Positions 16,901 through 24,466 of a stretch of DNA of 30,197 nucleotides are shown here, piece after piece; position 1 is the first letter of the stretch, and every line of letters begins with the position of its first letter. Both the position numbers and the translations under genes were made by a program. The notes below the pieces were generated by a model that did no database searches, was not told the origin of the DNA, and was given only the letters and a program-made list of their open reading frames with translations. The DNA comes from JBHAEC01 sp041855385 (GTDB taxonomy: Bacteria; Bacillota; Negativicutes; Veillonellales; Veillonellaceae): contig JBHAEC010000063.1 in the NCBI GenBank assembly GCA_041855385.1, positions 1-30,197 on the forward strand, read 5' to 3'.

Positions 16901-17540
16901 CCTTCTTTTCTAATTCGCCGATTACGCCTTCGATAATAACATCCTTCGATGTATCATTTAAGCTAATAATCGGAACAGCCTGGCCTTCAAACTGTTTCCC
17001 CATGAGCATCCCTGCTTCTGCCACAGCTTCACGCTTTCGACGTCGCCCTTCGCTATTTCCGTTACCGTCTTTATCGATTCCTGAGGATTTAGGTTTCACC
17101 ACAGGAGCACAAACAATGGGTTCTCCATAAAAACTTTGATCAAAACTTTCATCCTCGCAAAACTCATCATAGCCAAGATCATCTGTCGCATCGTAATCTG
17201 AAACCGTGTCTTCTAAATCCTGGCATGTATCGTAAAAATCAATTTCTCCATGGCCGGAATTTTCCTTATTATGCTCACGACACGCAAGACGACAGCAAAA
17301 CTCACTTTCTGGTTCATTCATGAGGAAAAAAGGGAGCTTTTTCTCTCTCATCAGTCGCTCTAATCGATACTGTAAATCGGAAAAAGATATTTTTTCTCCC
17401 CTTCGATCATAATCATTTTTTTCCTCTCCGTTCAATGATTGAATCGAGCTTTTGATAAATATTTCGCCGGTATCACTTTTATCTACTATAAATTTGCTAA
17501 CTTTTTTGTCTTTACAAAACAAGTGGTAACGTATCTTCAT
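13920..17540 (-). CDS. polC: DNA polymerase III alpha subunit, PolC type, without the exonuclease insert
   Basis: This is the replicative polymerase, 1206 residues against about 1440 in B. subtilis. In order: a divergent N-terminus with an acidic, low-complexity stretch (100-165); an OB domain (about 198-282); and a PHP domain (about 296-520) with HLHTKMSD, ITDHGVV, GVEAYLI, YHIILL and CDVHFLH. The palm and fingers follow, with GSRGSVGSS (642-650), a zinc site (Cys670, 673, 695, 698), and catalytic Asp724, Asp726 and Asp849, the last two 123 residues apart as in Geobacillus PolC. A helix-hairpin-helix lies near VTGLGEKVALQIA, and the protein ends with the clamp motif QMSLF (1201-1205). The DEDDh exonuclease that normally interrupts PHP after GVEA is absent. 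The sequence runs straight from GVEAYLIDTPDSD into RYHIILLAKN. The ATG has only a distant AAGGA, 12-13 bases upstream. The gene follows the VanW lipoprotein gene. Confidence 0.96.
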   Translation of the reverse strand: MKIRYHLFCKDKKVSKFIVDKSDTGEIFIKSSIQSLNGEEKNDYDRRGEKISFSDLQYRLERLMREKKLPFFLMNEPESEFCCRLACREHNKENSGHGEIDFYDTCQDLEDTVSDYDATDDLGYDEFCEDESFDQSFYGEPIVCAPVVKPKSSGIDKDGNGNSEGRRRKREAVAEAGMLMGKQFEGQAVPIISLNDTSKDVIIEGVIGELEKKVFANTTLVSGSIIDKTNSIKFKQFYKKEEDADGFLSKIKSNIKVKVKGNLEFDNYERDLMIYITSMKEVPASKKRTEERKDSRVELHLHTKMSDKDALVSVKELISTIKEWGHPAVAITDHGVVQAFPEAQAFATEKGVKIIYGVEAYLIDTPDSDRRYHIILLAKNMQGLRNLYKLITLSHLNYYKRRPRMPRTIIEEYREGLIIGSACEAGELMRAIVRGESEERIREIASFYDYLEIQPITNNFFLVRNGLIEDEEGLRDINKRIVALGEELKIPVVATCDVHFLHPEDKIYREIMLTASGFSDAKHQPDLYLRTTEEMLEEFSYLGEEKAYEVVVRNTRNINDSIETLRPVPDGTYSPKIEGAEDELRRMCYEKAESIYGTPLPDLVQKRLDYELKSIIGHGFAVLYYIAHKLVRKSLDEGYLVGSRGSVGSSFAATMADITEVNPLPPHYVCPSCQYSEFFEDGSYAGGFDLPRKKCPHCGEALNSDGHDIPFAIFMGFDGDKVPDIDLNFSGDYQPRAHKYTEELFGRDNVFRAGTIGTIADKTAVGYVKKFAEVNGIQCRQGYYEQLAKGVTKVKNTTGQHPGGIMVCPRDMDVHHFTPVQYPANKKESGIITTHFDYHSIEGRMTKLDILGHDDPTIIRMLEDLTGIDVRTIPFDDPETLSLFSSTEAIGLTPEQLMGDKVASLGVPEYGTGFVRRMLEDSRPKTFSELVRISGFSHGTNVWLDNAQTLIKEGICTISEAISTRDDIMNYLIQRQVEPLTSFSIMENVRKGKGIEKKNKQGEATTNYVELLKEKNIPSWFIDSCLKISYLFPKAHAVAYVMMAFRIAWFKINYPLAFYASYFSIRAKAFDCAIIIGGLENQKTEYKRIEQLGFKATQKDKDMQGVLEVAMEMYLRGFEFAPVSIEKSDAKNFTILDGKLLPPFIAVTGLGEKVALQIAEEREKKMFTSVSDLQRRCKISQTIIDDMIALGYLDHLPEDEQMSLFG

Positions 17541-17599
17541 AAACGTACATAATCCTTCAATTTTTTCATTTTATGCTCTCTTTCAAGCAGACCGCAAAT

Positions 17600-19144
17600 C
17601 TACCTGATTGGCTTATCCTTCTCCGATTCAGCCGATAAAGCAGCCTCGGTATCCTTTCCCGTTTCTGCCTTACCTTCAACCTTTTTAACATCCTTTAACA
17701 TGCCTTGTGTATTTTGAGTACTTTCCCTATTGCTATTCTTACTGTTTTCCTCTTCTTTTTTCTTTTTTGTGGCATCCTGACCCTTTACTGAATCCATATT
17801 TTTCTTTTCCTTATCGGGTGGCTTAACCACAGGCTTTCCTTTTATAACAATCTTTGGAGACGGATCATAGTAGGAACCGAAAGAATCAGTGACAGTTCGC
17901 CCGTCTGCGTAGGTAAGAGTGCGCACAATGGTCGCGCCGGTGCCGTCATGTCCCTCTTCTTCAATAACATCCTTTTCCTGTCCCGCATTGGGCTTTTCTA
18001 TTATTTGTCTGGGAATTCCATACACCTCTGTCTGTTCGACGGCGACATGTTTAATTTTATCCTTCTCATGTCCAATAAAATATATGGTGATCGACCCTCC
18101 GCCGTTTTCCACATAAATATAAACCGGACTGCTGTGAGGATTTCTAAAAACATAATCCAAGGTTCCGTAAGAAACAGTTGCATCGAACCCAATATCCATA
18201 TAAGATACAGGAGCATAATGAGATGTACGTTCTAAGATTTCCATGCCGGCATAAAGAGAGGCGGCAAAAAGGGTAGAACTTACCTGACAAATTCCTCCTC
18301 CGATTCCCGGTACCAACTTTCCATTTAAAAACACAGGAGCATCATCATAACCGGCTTCTGCGGTACGCTCTCCTACCACTTCATTAAAGGAAAAACTTGC
18401 TCCCGGATTTAAAATAAACTGGTTTACCTTAATGGCTGCCAAGTTAATATTATTTGCCCTATTGGTAGCACTTCCGTCATAGTAAGTCGTATAGGATCCC
18501 AACACGGTTGTAAAGTTTTTTAAGTCACTATCCTTAATATCCGGCTCCGTTTTTTCAAGAACCGGAATTTTAATCGCTTCAAAACTATTCTGCCCTAACT
18601 GAGTCTTTATTTTATCAGCCAATGCTTTACTATCAATACGTTGCCCGATAACAGCCGGAACAAGCACCACTTTCCCATTTTCCACCTTCAATTCGGCATT
18701 TTTGCCTCCACTGGCCAAAGAAGCTTCATATCCTTTCATAAAGGCTGCATATTGGGGCTCATTAATTATATATTCCAGTGTCACTTTTTTTGGGGAAAAG
18801 AAGGATTCCCACTTCATCTTTAAATCCTCAAGGAGCGATCCGGAGTGACCAATTTTCATTATTCGCTTAACATTGTCATCCACATTGATACTTATCCCCA
18901 ATTCCACCAAAGGAACTTCTTTTTTGTTCCCCGAGACATCTATTAATGTTAGCGTTTTTTGATCTTTAATCACCGTATCATTAATGATTTTCCGAAGTTC
19001 TTCCTCTGTCATGGAAGAAATATTTTTACTGTGTAGCTGTAAGCCCTTCATGGTTTTTGAAGAATCGCCAAAATCACATCCGCTTATGAGCATTGCTATC
19101 AAAAGTACTGCTACTATTCCAAACTTGCCAAGCCTATTGTGCAT
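17600..19144 (-). CDS. VanW-family lipoprotein with peptidoglycan-binding-like N-terminus
   Basis: This is a predicted lipoprotein of 514 residues from the ATG at 19144, preceded by GGTGAGGG. An upstream in-frame ATG (19177) would overlap holA by 25 bases and add 11 residues before the signal peptide. The signal has an N-terminal basic region, a hydrophobic core and lipobox LISGC (Cys23). Residues about 45-190 fit the PG-binding_4-type domain that often precedes VanW. Residues about 215-345 are the VanW core, with GSYTTYYDGSATNRANNI, NPGASFSFNEVVGERT and GGGICQVSSTLF. Residues about 370-436 look like a G5-type strand module. The last 75 residues are Lys/Glu/Ser-rich and probably disordered. 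VanW proteins are wall-associated and of unknown activity; despite the name this is no evidence of vancomycin resistance. It sits 8 bases after holA. Confidence 0.88.
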   Translation of the reverse strand: MHNRLGKFGIVAVLLIAMLISGCDFGDSSKTMKGLQLHSKNISSMTEEELRKIINDTVIKDQKTLTLIDVSGNKKEVPLVELGISINVDDNVKRIMKIGHSGSLLEDLKMKWESFFSPKKVTLEYIINEPQYAAFMKGYEASLASGGKNAELKVENGKVVLVPAVIGQRIDSKALADKIKTQLGQNSFEAIKIPVLEKTEPDIKDSDLKNFTTVLGSYTTYYDGSATNRANNINLAAIKVNQFILNPGASFSFNEVVGERTAEAGYDDAPVFLNGKLVPGIGGGICQVSSTLFAASLYAGMEILERTSHYAPVSYMDIGFDATVSYGTLDYVFRNPHSSPVYIYVENGGGSITIYFIGHEKDKIKHVAVEQTEVYGIPRQIIEKPNAGQEKDVIEEEGHDGTGATIVRTLTYADGRTVTDSFGSYYDPSPKIVIKGKPVVKPPDKEKKNMDSVKGQDATKKKKEEENSKNSNRESTQNTQGMLKDVKKVEGKAETGKDTEAALSAESEKDKPIR

Positions 19145-19152
19145 GATTACCC

Positions 19153-20193
19153 TCACCTTTTGCAGTATCTTAAACACAAATCTTTAAATCGTTCCATATC
19201 GCCTTCTCCTAATCTTGCTTTATGCGTCAAGTCATACATGCCTCGCAACAAAAAAGCTAAGGATTCCGGAGAAATATTTTTGCCTTCCTTATATGCTAGT
19301 TTAATCGGATAAGATTTCGTCTTGAACCCATTTTCATTTAAAAAATCATATATATCATTTTCAGTCATCCCGGCCAATCGGCATTCCGTTACCATAAACT
19401 GTAGACGCAATTGCTTCTCTATATATGCCATAGCCCGATCCTGTTCCTTCGGTTGTAAGACAAACGGCAATAATTCCATTAACATATCCGCTTTTTTTTG
19501 AAACAGGGCTTCTTTAAAGAGAAAAATATTTTTTGCCCCAAAGTCACCCATATTGTTAACTAAAAAATCTGCCGTAATTGCCCTTTCATCCCCTAGAAGA
19601 AGAAATAGCCTGTCAAACTCGGTTTTTAAAAACCCTACCGGAACATCTTGCCAAAGCTCCAACAGATCGGAAAGGTATAAAGCTGCCGTTTGCTCCATAT
19701 TATATCCTTGTTCAACAATATATCGTCTAATCCAATCATGTACTTCTTGTGGCGTCAATTTTGTAAAGCCGAATGCCTCAGTTTTCTTTAGTAAATCCAT
19801 ATTGGACTTAATCCTTTTATCTATAGAACTATGCCAAAGAATAAGTACAGGATTATCTTTAGAATAAGAAAGAAGGATATCGTAAACTTGTTGCCATGAA
19901 CCGAACCGAGCGTCCGCTTCTTTCTTCTCCTTCTTCACACGTGCCGTGGATTCACCATCACTGTCGGAAACCTCCGCTTTTTTCCCTTTTTTTATTATAG
20001 GAATGTCAATGAGAAGGATTAACTTTTTTTCATTAAACAAAGAGTCCTCCATGAGTGCTTCACTTATGGCATTCACGCTAGACTCTTCCGTATAACTTAC
20101 AAGAGGACACTCTTTATATTGAAACAGAATCTCTTCTTTTTTTTGTTCCATAAGCTGTGGCTCATCACCATAGACAAGATATATGTTTCCCAT
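19153..20193 (-). CDS. holA: DNA polymerase III delta subunit
   Basis: This clamp-loader subunit of 346 residues opens the beta clamp. It begins with the family-typical MGNIYLVYGDEPQLMEQ and has no Walker A motif, as expected for delta. The region VLILWHSSIDKRIKSNMDLL and the DWIRRYI / GFLKTEFDRLFLL helices match HolA, as does the C-terminal collar (LRLQFMVTECRLAGMTENDI). A Lys/Glu/Ser-rich insert (about residues 68-95) interrupts the first domain. AAGGAGG precedes the start, 20 bases after the comEC stop. The comEC-holA order is standard in Firmicutes. Confidence 0.93.
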   Translation of the reverse strand: MGNIYLVYGDEPQLMEQKKEEILFQYKECPLVSYTEESSVNAISEALMEDSLFNEKKLILLIDIPIIKKGKKAEVSDSDGESTARVKKEKKEADARFGSWQQVYDILLSYSKDNPVLILWHSSIDKRIKSNMDLLKKTEAFGFTKLTPQEVHDWIRRYIVEQGYNMEQTAALYLSDLLELWQDVPVGFLKTEFDRLFLLLGDERAITADFLVNNMGDFGAKNIFLFKEALFQKKADMLMELLPFVLQPKEQDRAMAYIEKQLRLQFMVTECRLAGMTENDIYDFLNENGFKTKSYPIKLAYKEGKNISPESLAFLLRGMYDLTHKARLGEGDMERFKDLCLRYCKR

Positions 20194-20213
20194 ATGTGCC
20201 TCCTTTCTCTTTC

Positions 20214-22370
20214 CTATAAATTTACATCTTCAATTCTTTGTCTAAATGTCCATTCACAGCCGTCGTCAATCTCCATTGATTCCATTCTTCTATCATTTAG
20301 AGCCCAAGAAATTTCTCGTTCCGCATTATATTTTTCACGCAGCCGGGGATCACAAATTCCATTACCCAATACTACATTTTTATCGCTTTTTAATTGTAAA
20401 ATTTTTTTCCCCTCTTGTCCATTGATAAGAAGGAATACTCCCTTATCACTATGTGCCATCATAGAAAATAAACTGCCTTTTTCTTTCACAAAAACAATTT
20501 TCCCAAAATTCTCTCCTGAAGGATGTTTTAGAGAAAAATTTCCTTTAGTTATAGTGGTGGTACATGAAAAGTCCCTGCAAAAATTTGTAAACTCTTTTTC
20601 ATGATTTTTTCTATATTCCTCGCTTACTACCATATAGTTTATTTTTCGTATTCCATAAAAGTATAAGTCTTCTTTAATTTTCTTTAATAATATCCCCTTA
20701 CCGTTTTTATTATTTTTCTCTCTACTTTTACCAATGTAAAGAACTCTTTCTTTTCCTAGTTTGCAAAGGATTACTTGCTCTCGAGGAAAAGCAAATGTTT
20801 TTATGCAAAGTTCCCCTCCCCAAGGATTAATAAAGGGGAAGAGCAAAGAAGAAAAAAAGAACACACCGCTCAATAAAACAAACTTTACACCAAGTATGCG
20901 GCGAATCCACAACCCTGCTAGGCAAATCCAAACCAAGTAAAGAATATTCTCTGCTTCCGAAAACGCACCGGTCGGAAGGCTTGCACCGGGAACATGTGCC
21001 AACAAATCTACGAGATGCAAAGAAAAATCCGCCATATATTGTACCGCTAACAGTAAAAATGCGTTAGGAAACAAAAATACCATCAACCCTGCAACCATAA
21101 GCGCTTCCAGCAAGGGAGCAATAAAGAGATTTGCTACCACGACCATAAAAGTCAGGCGGTGAAAATAATACAATTGAAAAGGTAAAGTAATTAGATTCGC
21201 ACTTATACATAAGCTACACAGAGATGATATCCGGCCTTTTCCTATTCGCTCCACGAAAAAAGGGTAAAAAAGAGCAATACCATAAGCTGCCGCATAGGAA
21301 AGTTGAAAACTTACATCCCATAGACATAATGGATTATACAATAAATTGCCGATTACAGTTATTCCTAATACATGAGAGGACACATAGGGACGATCCAAAA
21401 ACATGCCGATCATGCCGGCTATTCCAGCTATAAATGCACGAATTACAGGATAATCAAATCCTACAATATAGCAGTAAAAAGAAAGGGGAATAATGGCCAA
21501 AAAAAGTCCGTTTTTCTTTTTTACTCCCACCATTCCCCCTATGACAAAAATTAAATACAAAATAAAGGACACATGAGACCCTGACACTGATAAAATATGA
21601 ATCAACCCCGTCCGGCTAAAGTTATCAATCACAGCCTCTTTAAATTCCCCATAATCTGCTCCCAAAAGCAAGCTTTTAACCAATACAGCTGTATCATGTG
21701 GCAAATTAACACTTAATTGATTGTCCATGGCAAGTCGCATATTCGTTCTAACATCACTCCACCACGAACCTCCATTAAGCTGTTTTTCCACCACTGCGCC
21801 AAACATCTGCCCATATAAATTCTCTGTAACATGACGACCTTTTTCATTAATTTTCCCCTCTAAATGTGAATAGGTAAAGGGCAAAATTTTACCTTTTACG
21901 ACCAAAAACTCTCCCTCTTTTACAGCTTTTTCTCCCTCTATAAAAAGAAAAATACTTCCCCTAGCGGGGATTTTTTTCTTGGTAGAAGACTCTTTTAATC
22001 CCTGCACAAATCGTAAAGATAAAATAGTCTTTGTATACTTTTTTCCATCATATATTTTTGAAGTAGGTTGTCCGGTAACGACCCCTTCGGCACGCACATC
22101 AGCCTTTATATAGTAAGGGATATAAAAATGATATGTTTCCCAAACCGAAACGGTCCTTCCATAGCCCACAACACTCCCCAATATCACCAAAGAAATGAGA
22201 ATAAATCTTTCTCTTCTTTTGTTCCTATACAGGTCTATACCCCAAAAACCAACCGCTACCATTATCATGCTTTTCGCAGGAATTATAAGTTGACCCCATT
22301 TTTCCGATAACACATATATTGCCAAGACCAAGCCACATAAAAAAGAATACACATACCGGCTATACCTCAT
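20214..22370 (-). CDS. comEC: ComEC/Rec2 DNA-uptake channel, C-terminal MBL-like domain degenerate
   Basis: This is the polytopic membrane protein that carries single-stranded DNA into the cell during transformation, 718 residues. The N-terminal membrane segments and OB-like DUF4131 region span about 1-200. The Competence domain (about 225-510) includes LVKSLLLGADYGEF, GLIHILSVSGSHVSF (family GLxHxLxVSGxHV) and DVSFQLSYAAAYGIAL. The last 200 residues occupy the place of the metallo-beta-lactamase-like domain. The usual DVGQGD, LIDGG and THxHxDH motifs are all missing; the equivalent places read KTFAFPREQVILCK, VLYIGKS and YMVVSEEYRKNHEKE. The comEA stop and comEC start overlap as ATGA. Whether uptake works without that site is not known from sequence. 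Confidence 0.92.
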   Translation of the reverse strand: MRYSRYVYSFLCGLVLAIYVLSEKWGQLIIPAKSMIMVAVGFWGIDLYRNKRRERFILISLVILGSVVGYGRTVSVWETYHFYIPYYIKADVRAEGVVTGQPTSKIYDGKKYTKTILSLRFVQGLKESSTKKKIPARGSIFLFIEGEKAVKEGEFLVVKGKILPFTYSHLEGKINEKGRHVTENLYGQMFGAVVEKQLNGGSWWSDVRTNMRLAMDNQLSVNLPHDTAVLVKSLLLGADYGEFKEAVIDNFSRTGLIHILSVSGSHVSFILYLIFVIGGMVGVKKKNGLFLAIIPLSFYCYIVGFDYPVIRAFIAGIAGMIGMFLDRPYVSSHVLGITVIGNLLYNPLCLWDVSFQLSYAAAYGIALFYPFFVERIGKGRISSLCSLCISANLITLPFQLYYFHRLTFMVVVANLFIAPLLEALMVAGLMVFLFPNAFLLLAVQYMADFSLHLVDLLAHVPGASLPTGAFSEAENILYLVWICLAGLWIRRILGVKFVLLSGVFFFSSLLFPFINPWGGELCIKTFAFPREQVILCKLGKERVLYIGKSREKNNKNGKGILLKKIKEDLYFYGIRKINYMVVSEEYRKNHEKEFTNFCRDFSCTTTITKGNFSLKHPSGENFGKIVFVKEKGSLFSMMAHSDKGVFLLINGQEGKKILQLKSDKNVVLGNGICDPRLREKYNAEREISWALNDRRMESMEIDDGCEWTFRQRIEDVNL

Positions 22371-23011
22371 ATTTCAATTTTATCCTTTATTTTCTCAAAG
22401 TTTTTTTCTCCTATTCCCTTAACATTTTTAATCTCCTCTATGGAAGCAAAGGGACCCTTTTCTTGACGGTAACTAATAATTCGTTTTGCCATTGCTTCTC
22501 CTATACCCGGTAACTTTGTCAGCTCCTCTTCACCGGAAGTATTGATATTGATATTTATATTTTTATCCCTCAGTAATTCTTCCGGAGTCCCCTTCCAATT
22601 TATCTCAACGTGGATATGCTCTCCCTCTGTAACCGGATCAGCCAGATTTATCTTCTCTACAGCAGCATAGGGAATCGCTCCCCCTGTTTCCTTCAATAAT
22701 TCGCCCTTCGTTATATCCCCATTAAGTTCATATAAACCGGGTTTTTGCACAGCGCCAGAAAGATAAACCACTGAATGCCTTTTATCTTTTTCCTGCTCTT
22801 TATCTGCATATTGCTCTTCCTTTAACTCCACCCCCTTTTTCTTCTCTTCGTCCATCCAAGATATTCTTGGTTGAGTTTCTTTATCATTTATAGTAGTATG
22901 AAAAAAATAGTCAAACAGTAAAAATGAGGAAATCAAACTAAAAATGATGGATAAACATATGGATTTCTTCCTTGATAGAAAAGCCCATTCTTCTCGAATT
23001 CTATTCGCCAT
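22367..23011 (-). CDS. comEA: ComEA, DNA receptor for competence
   Basis: This 214-residue membrane-anchored protein binds incoming double-stranded DNA at the outer face of the cytoplasmic membrane. One transmembrane segment (about 17-38) follows a short basic N-terminus. A charged Glu/Lys linker (about 45-80) leads to an SLBB domain (VVYLSGAVQKPGLYEL to about residue 145). Two helix-hairpin-helix motifs end the protein: EELTKLPGIGEAMAKRII and IKNVKGIGEKNFEKIK. The family's domain order is complete. It is the first gene of the comEA-comEC-holA-vanW-polC series. The ribosome binding site is weak (AAGAGAG, eight bases before the ATG). The dCMP deaminase that lies between comEA and comEC in Bacillus (comEB) is found nearby at 24465-24947 instead. 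Confidence 0.94.
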   Translation of the reverse strand: MANRIREEWAFLSRKKSICLSIIFSLISSFLLFDYFFHTTINDKETQPRISWMDEEKKKGVELKEEQYADKEQEKDKRHSVVYLSGAVQKPGLYELNGDITKGELLKETGGAIPYAAVEKINLADPVTEGEHIHVEINWKGTPEELLRDKNINININTSGEEELTKLPGIGEAMAKRIISYRQEKGPFASIEEIKNVKGIGEKNFEKIKDKIEI

Positions 23012-23152
23012 AAATACTCTCTTAAGCCCCCTTACTTTTAATTATGAGAAGTAAAACTGTCGTAACACTAATTAAAGGGTTTCTATCAGCAAAAGAGATA
23101 AACCTATACTGCTTGCCGATAATGATAAAATATACCTTAAAGGAGATAAGCC
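23012..23152. other. Divergent intergenic region between comEA and the M29 aminopeptidase
   Basis: The two genes are transcribed away from each other, so both promoters should lie in these 141 AT-rich bases. On the minus strand CATAAT (23041-23046) is a possible comEA -10 but has no good -35. On the plus strand TATACT and several TATAAT-like words lie 20-55 bases before the aminopeptidase, again without a convincing -35. No clear inverted repeat was seen. Confidence 0.4.
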
Positions 23153-24379
23153 ATGATAAAAAAATTACAAAACTACGCAAAATTATTGCTAACAACAGGC
23201 GTAAATCTACAGGAGGGACAACCTCTTTTTATTTCTGCCGACATAGACAGTAAAGACTTTGTCTTATTGTTAACCAAAGAAGCCTATGACTTGGGGGCCA
23301 AAGATGTAACCGTTAATTGGCGATGGCAACCACTTGCAAAAGAGCGTCTGCTCCGAGCTGATTCTACAGTTTTGGAAAATCCGCGCTCATGGATTCCTAC
23401 GTTCTATCAAAATCACTTGGATGAGAATTGTGCTTTTATTTCCTTAATAAGTGCTAATCCGGAAGCTCTAAAGGGCATTCCCGTAGAACGCATTTCCCTT
23501 CAAATGCTTAATCTAAACCGTATCTTAGAGTTTTATCATCACGCCATCATGACCTCTTCCGTTACTTGGTGTGTTGCCGCAGTCGCCACTCCTCTGTGGG
23601 CGAATTTATTAGACTATGAAGGAACGGAAGATGAAAAACTTGCCCTCCTTTGGGACACAATTTTTAATCTTTGTCGGATGGAAGAAAAAGATGGCTCTCT
23701 ACCATTTAAACAGCACTTGGAATCTTTAAAAAGAAGACGTACAAAACTTACAGACTATCAGCTTAAAAAATTACATTATATCTGCCCTAACGGAACCGAT
23801 TTATGGGTTGAAATGCCCGAACAACATATATGGCAAGGCGGAGCAGAGGTTGCACAAACCGGTATTTTATTTACCGCAAATATTCCTACCGAAGAAGTGT
23901 ATTCAGCCCCTCATTATCTAGGGGTTAATGGCACGGTTTATAGTACAAAGCCTTTAATTTATCATGGAAATACCATTTCAAATTTCTCTTTAACCTTTTC
24001 AGAAGGAAAGGTTTCTTCTTACTCAGCGGAAGAAGGAGAAGCTTACTTGAGAGAACTGTTAGAAACAGATGAAGCCTCCTCATACTTAGGAGAGATTGCT
24101 CTGGTAGATCATTATTCCCCTATTAGCCAATCCGGTCTAGTCTACTATGAAACTTTATTCGACGAGAATGCATCATGCCATCTTGCACTCGGTTCAGCTT
24201 ATCCAACCTGCTTGGAAAACGGAGAATCTTATAATAATGAAGAGTTAAAATCAAGGGGCTTAAATCATTCACTGACACATGTGGATTTTATGATTGGCCA
24301 TGAAAATATGTCCATTATCGGATATACAAAGGACGATATAGAAATTCCAATTATGGAGAACGGACGATTGTTATTATAA
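23153..24379 (+). CDS. M29-family metallo-aminopeptidase
   Basis: This 408-residue cytoplasmic aminopeptidase belongs to the M29 family (AmpS, PepS, aminopeptidase T), the usual length. These dimeric two-metal enzymes remove N-terminal residues from short peptides. Metal ligands expected from the family are in place: NIPTEEV (Glu247/248), LGEIALV (Glu314), SCHLALG (His343), Tyr350, and THVDFMIG (His376, Asp378). The N-terminal domain begins MIKKLQNYAKLLLTTGVNLQ as in homologues. AAAGGAG lies eight bases upstream. It is a single-gene unit on the plus strand, inserted between the competence operon and the dCMP deaminase, with a strong terminator after it. The exact subfamily and substrate preference are open. 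Confidence 0.95.
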   Translation: MIKKLQNYAKLLLTTGVNLQEGQPLFISADIDSKDFVLLLTKEAYDLGAKDVTVNWRWQPLAKERLLRADSTVLENPRSWIPTFYQNHLDENCAFISLISANPEALKGIPVERISLQMLNLNRILEFYHHAIMTSSVTWCVAAVATPLWANLLDYEGTEDEKLALLWDTIFNLCRMEEKDGSLPFKQHLESLKRRRTKLTDYQLKKLHYICPNGTDLWVEMPEQHIWQGGAEVAQTGILFTANIPTEEVYSAPHYLGVNGTVYSTKPLIYHGNTISNFSLTFSEGKVSSYSAEEGEAYLRELLETDEASSYLGEIALVDHYSPISQSGLVYYETLFDENASCHLALGSAYPTCLENGESYNNEELKSRGLNHSLTHVDFMIGHENMSIIGYTKDDIEIPIMENGRLLL

Positions 24380-24421
24380 ACATTGTATTCCTCTAGCTGT
24401 CTTCCCTTACCAAAACCAAAA

Positions 24422-24466
24422 GGGATGTACCAAAGCATAGATTATGCTTTGGTACAGCCCTTTTTT
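24422..24466. terminator. Bidirectional terminator between the aminopeptidase and dCMP deaminase genes
   Basis: TGTACCAAAGCATA and TATGCTTTGGTACA form a perfect 14-bp stem with a 3-base loop, extended by GGG/CCC across one mismatch. Six T follow on the plus strand (24461-24466), and CCCTTTTGG follows on the minus strand. It serves two converging genes; the minus-strand gene's stop codon lies in the T-run. Confidence 0.9.

Noticed and set aside
17541..17599. Terminator or promoter between the VanW gene and polC
   Set aside because: Only 59 AT-rich bases with no inverted repeat and no convincing promoter pair; read-through transcription is simpler.
17600..19144. Vancomycin resistance determinant
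   Set aside because: VanW domains are common in chromosomal wall proteins, and no vanH, vanA, vanX or sensor/regulator gene is present.
20119..20604. 161-aa plus-strand open frame across the comEC 3' end and holA start
   Set aside because: It lies opposite two well-supported genes, has low-complexity Phe/Ser content and no ribosome binding site of note.
20214..20780. Frameshift in comEC explaining the missing MBL motifs
   Set aside because: The frame is continuous to a normal length, and I saw no MBL motif fragments in the other frames of the listed translations.
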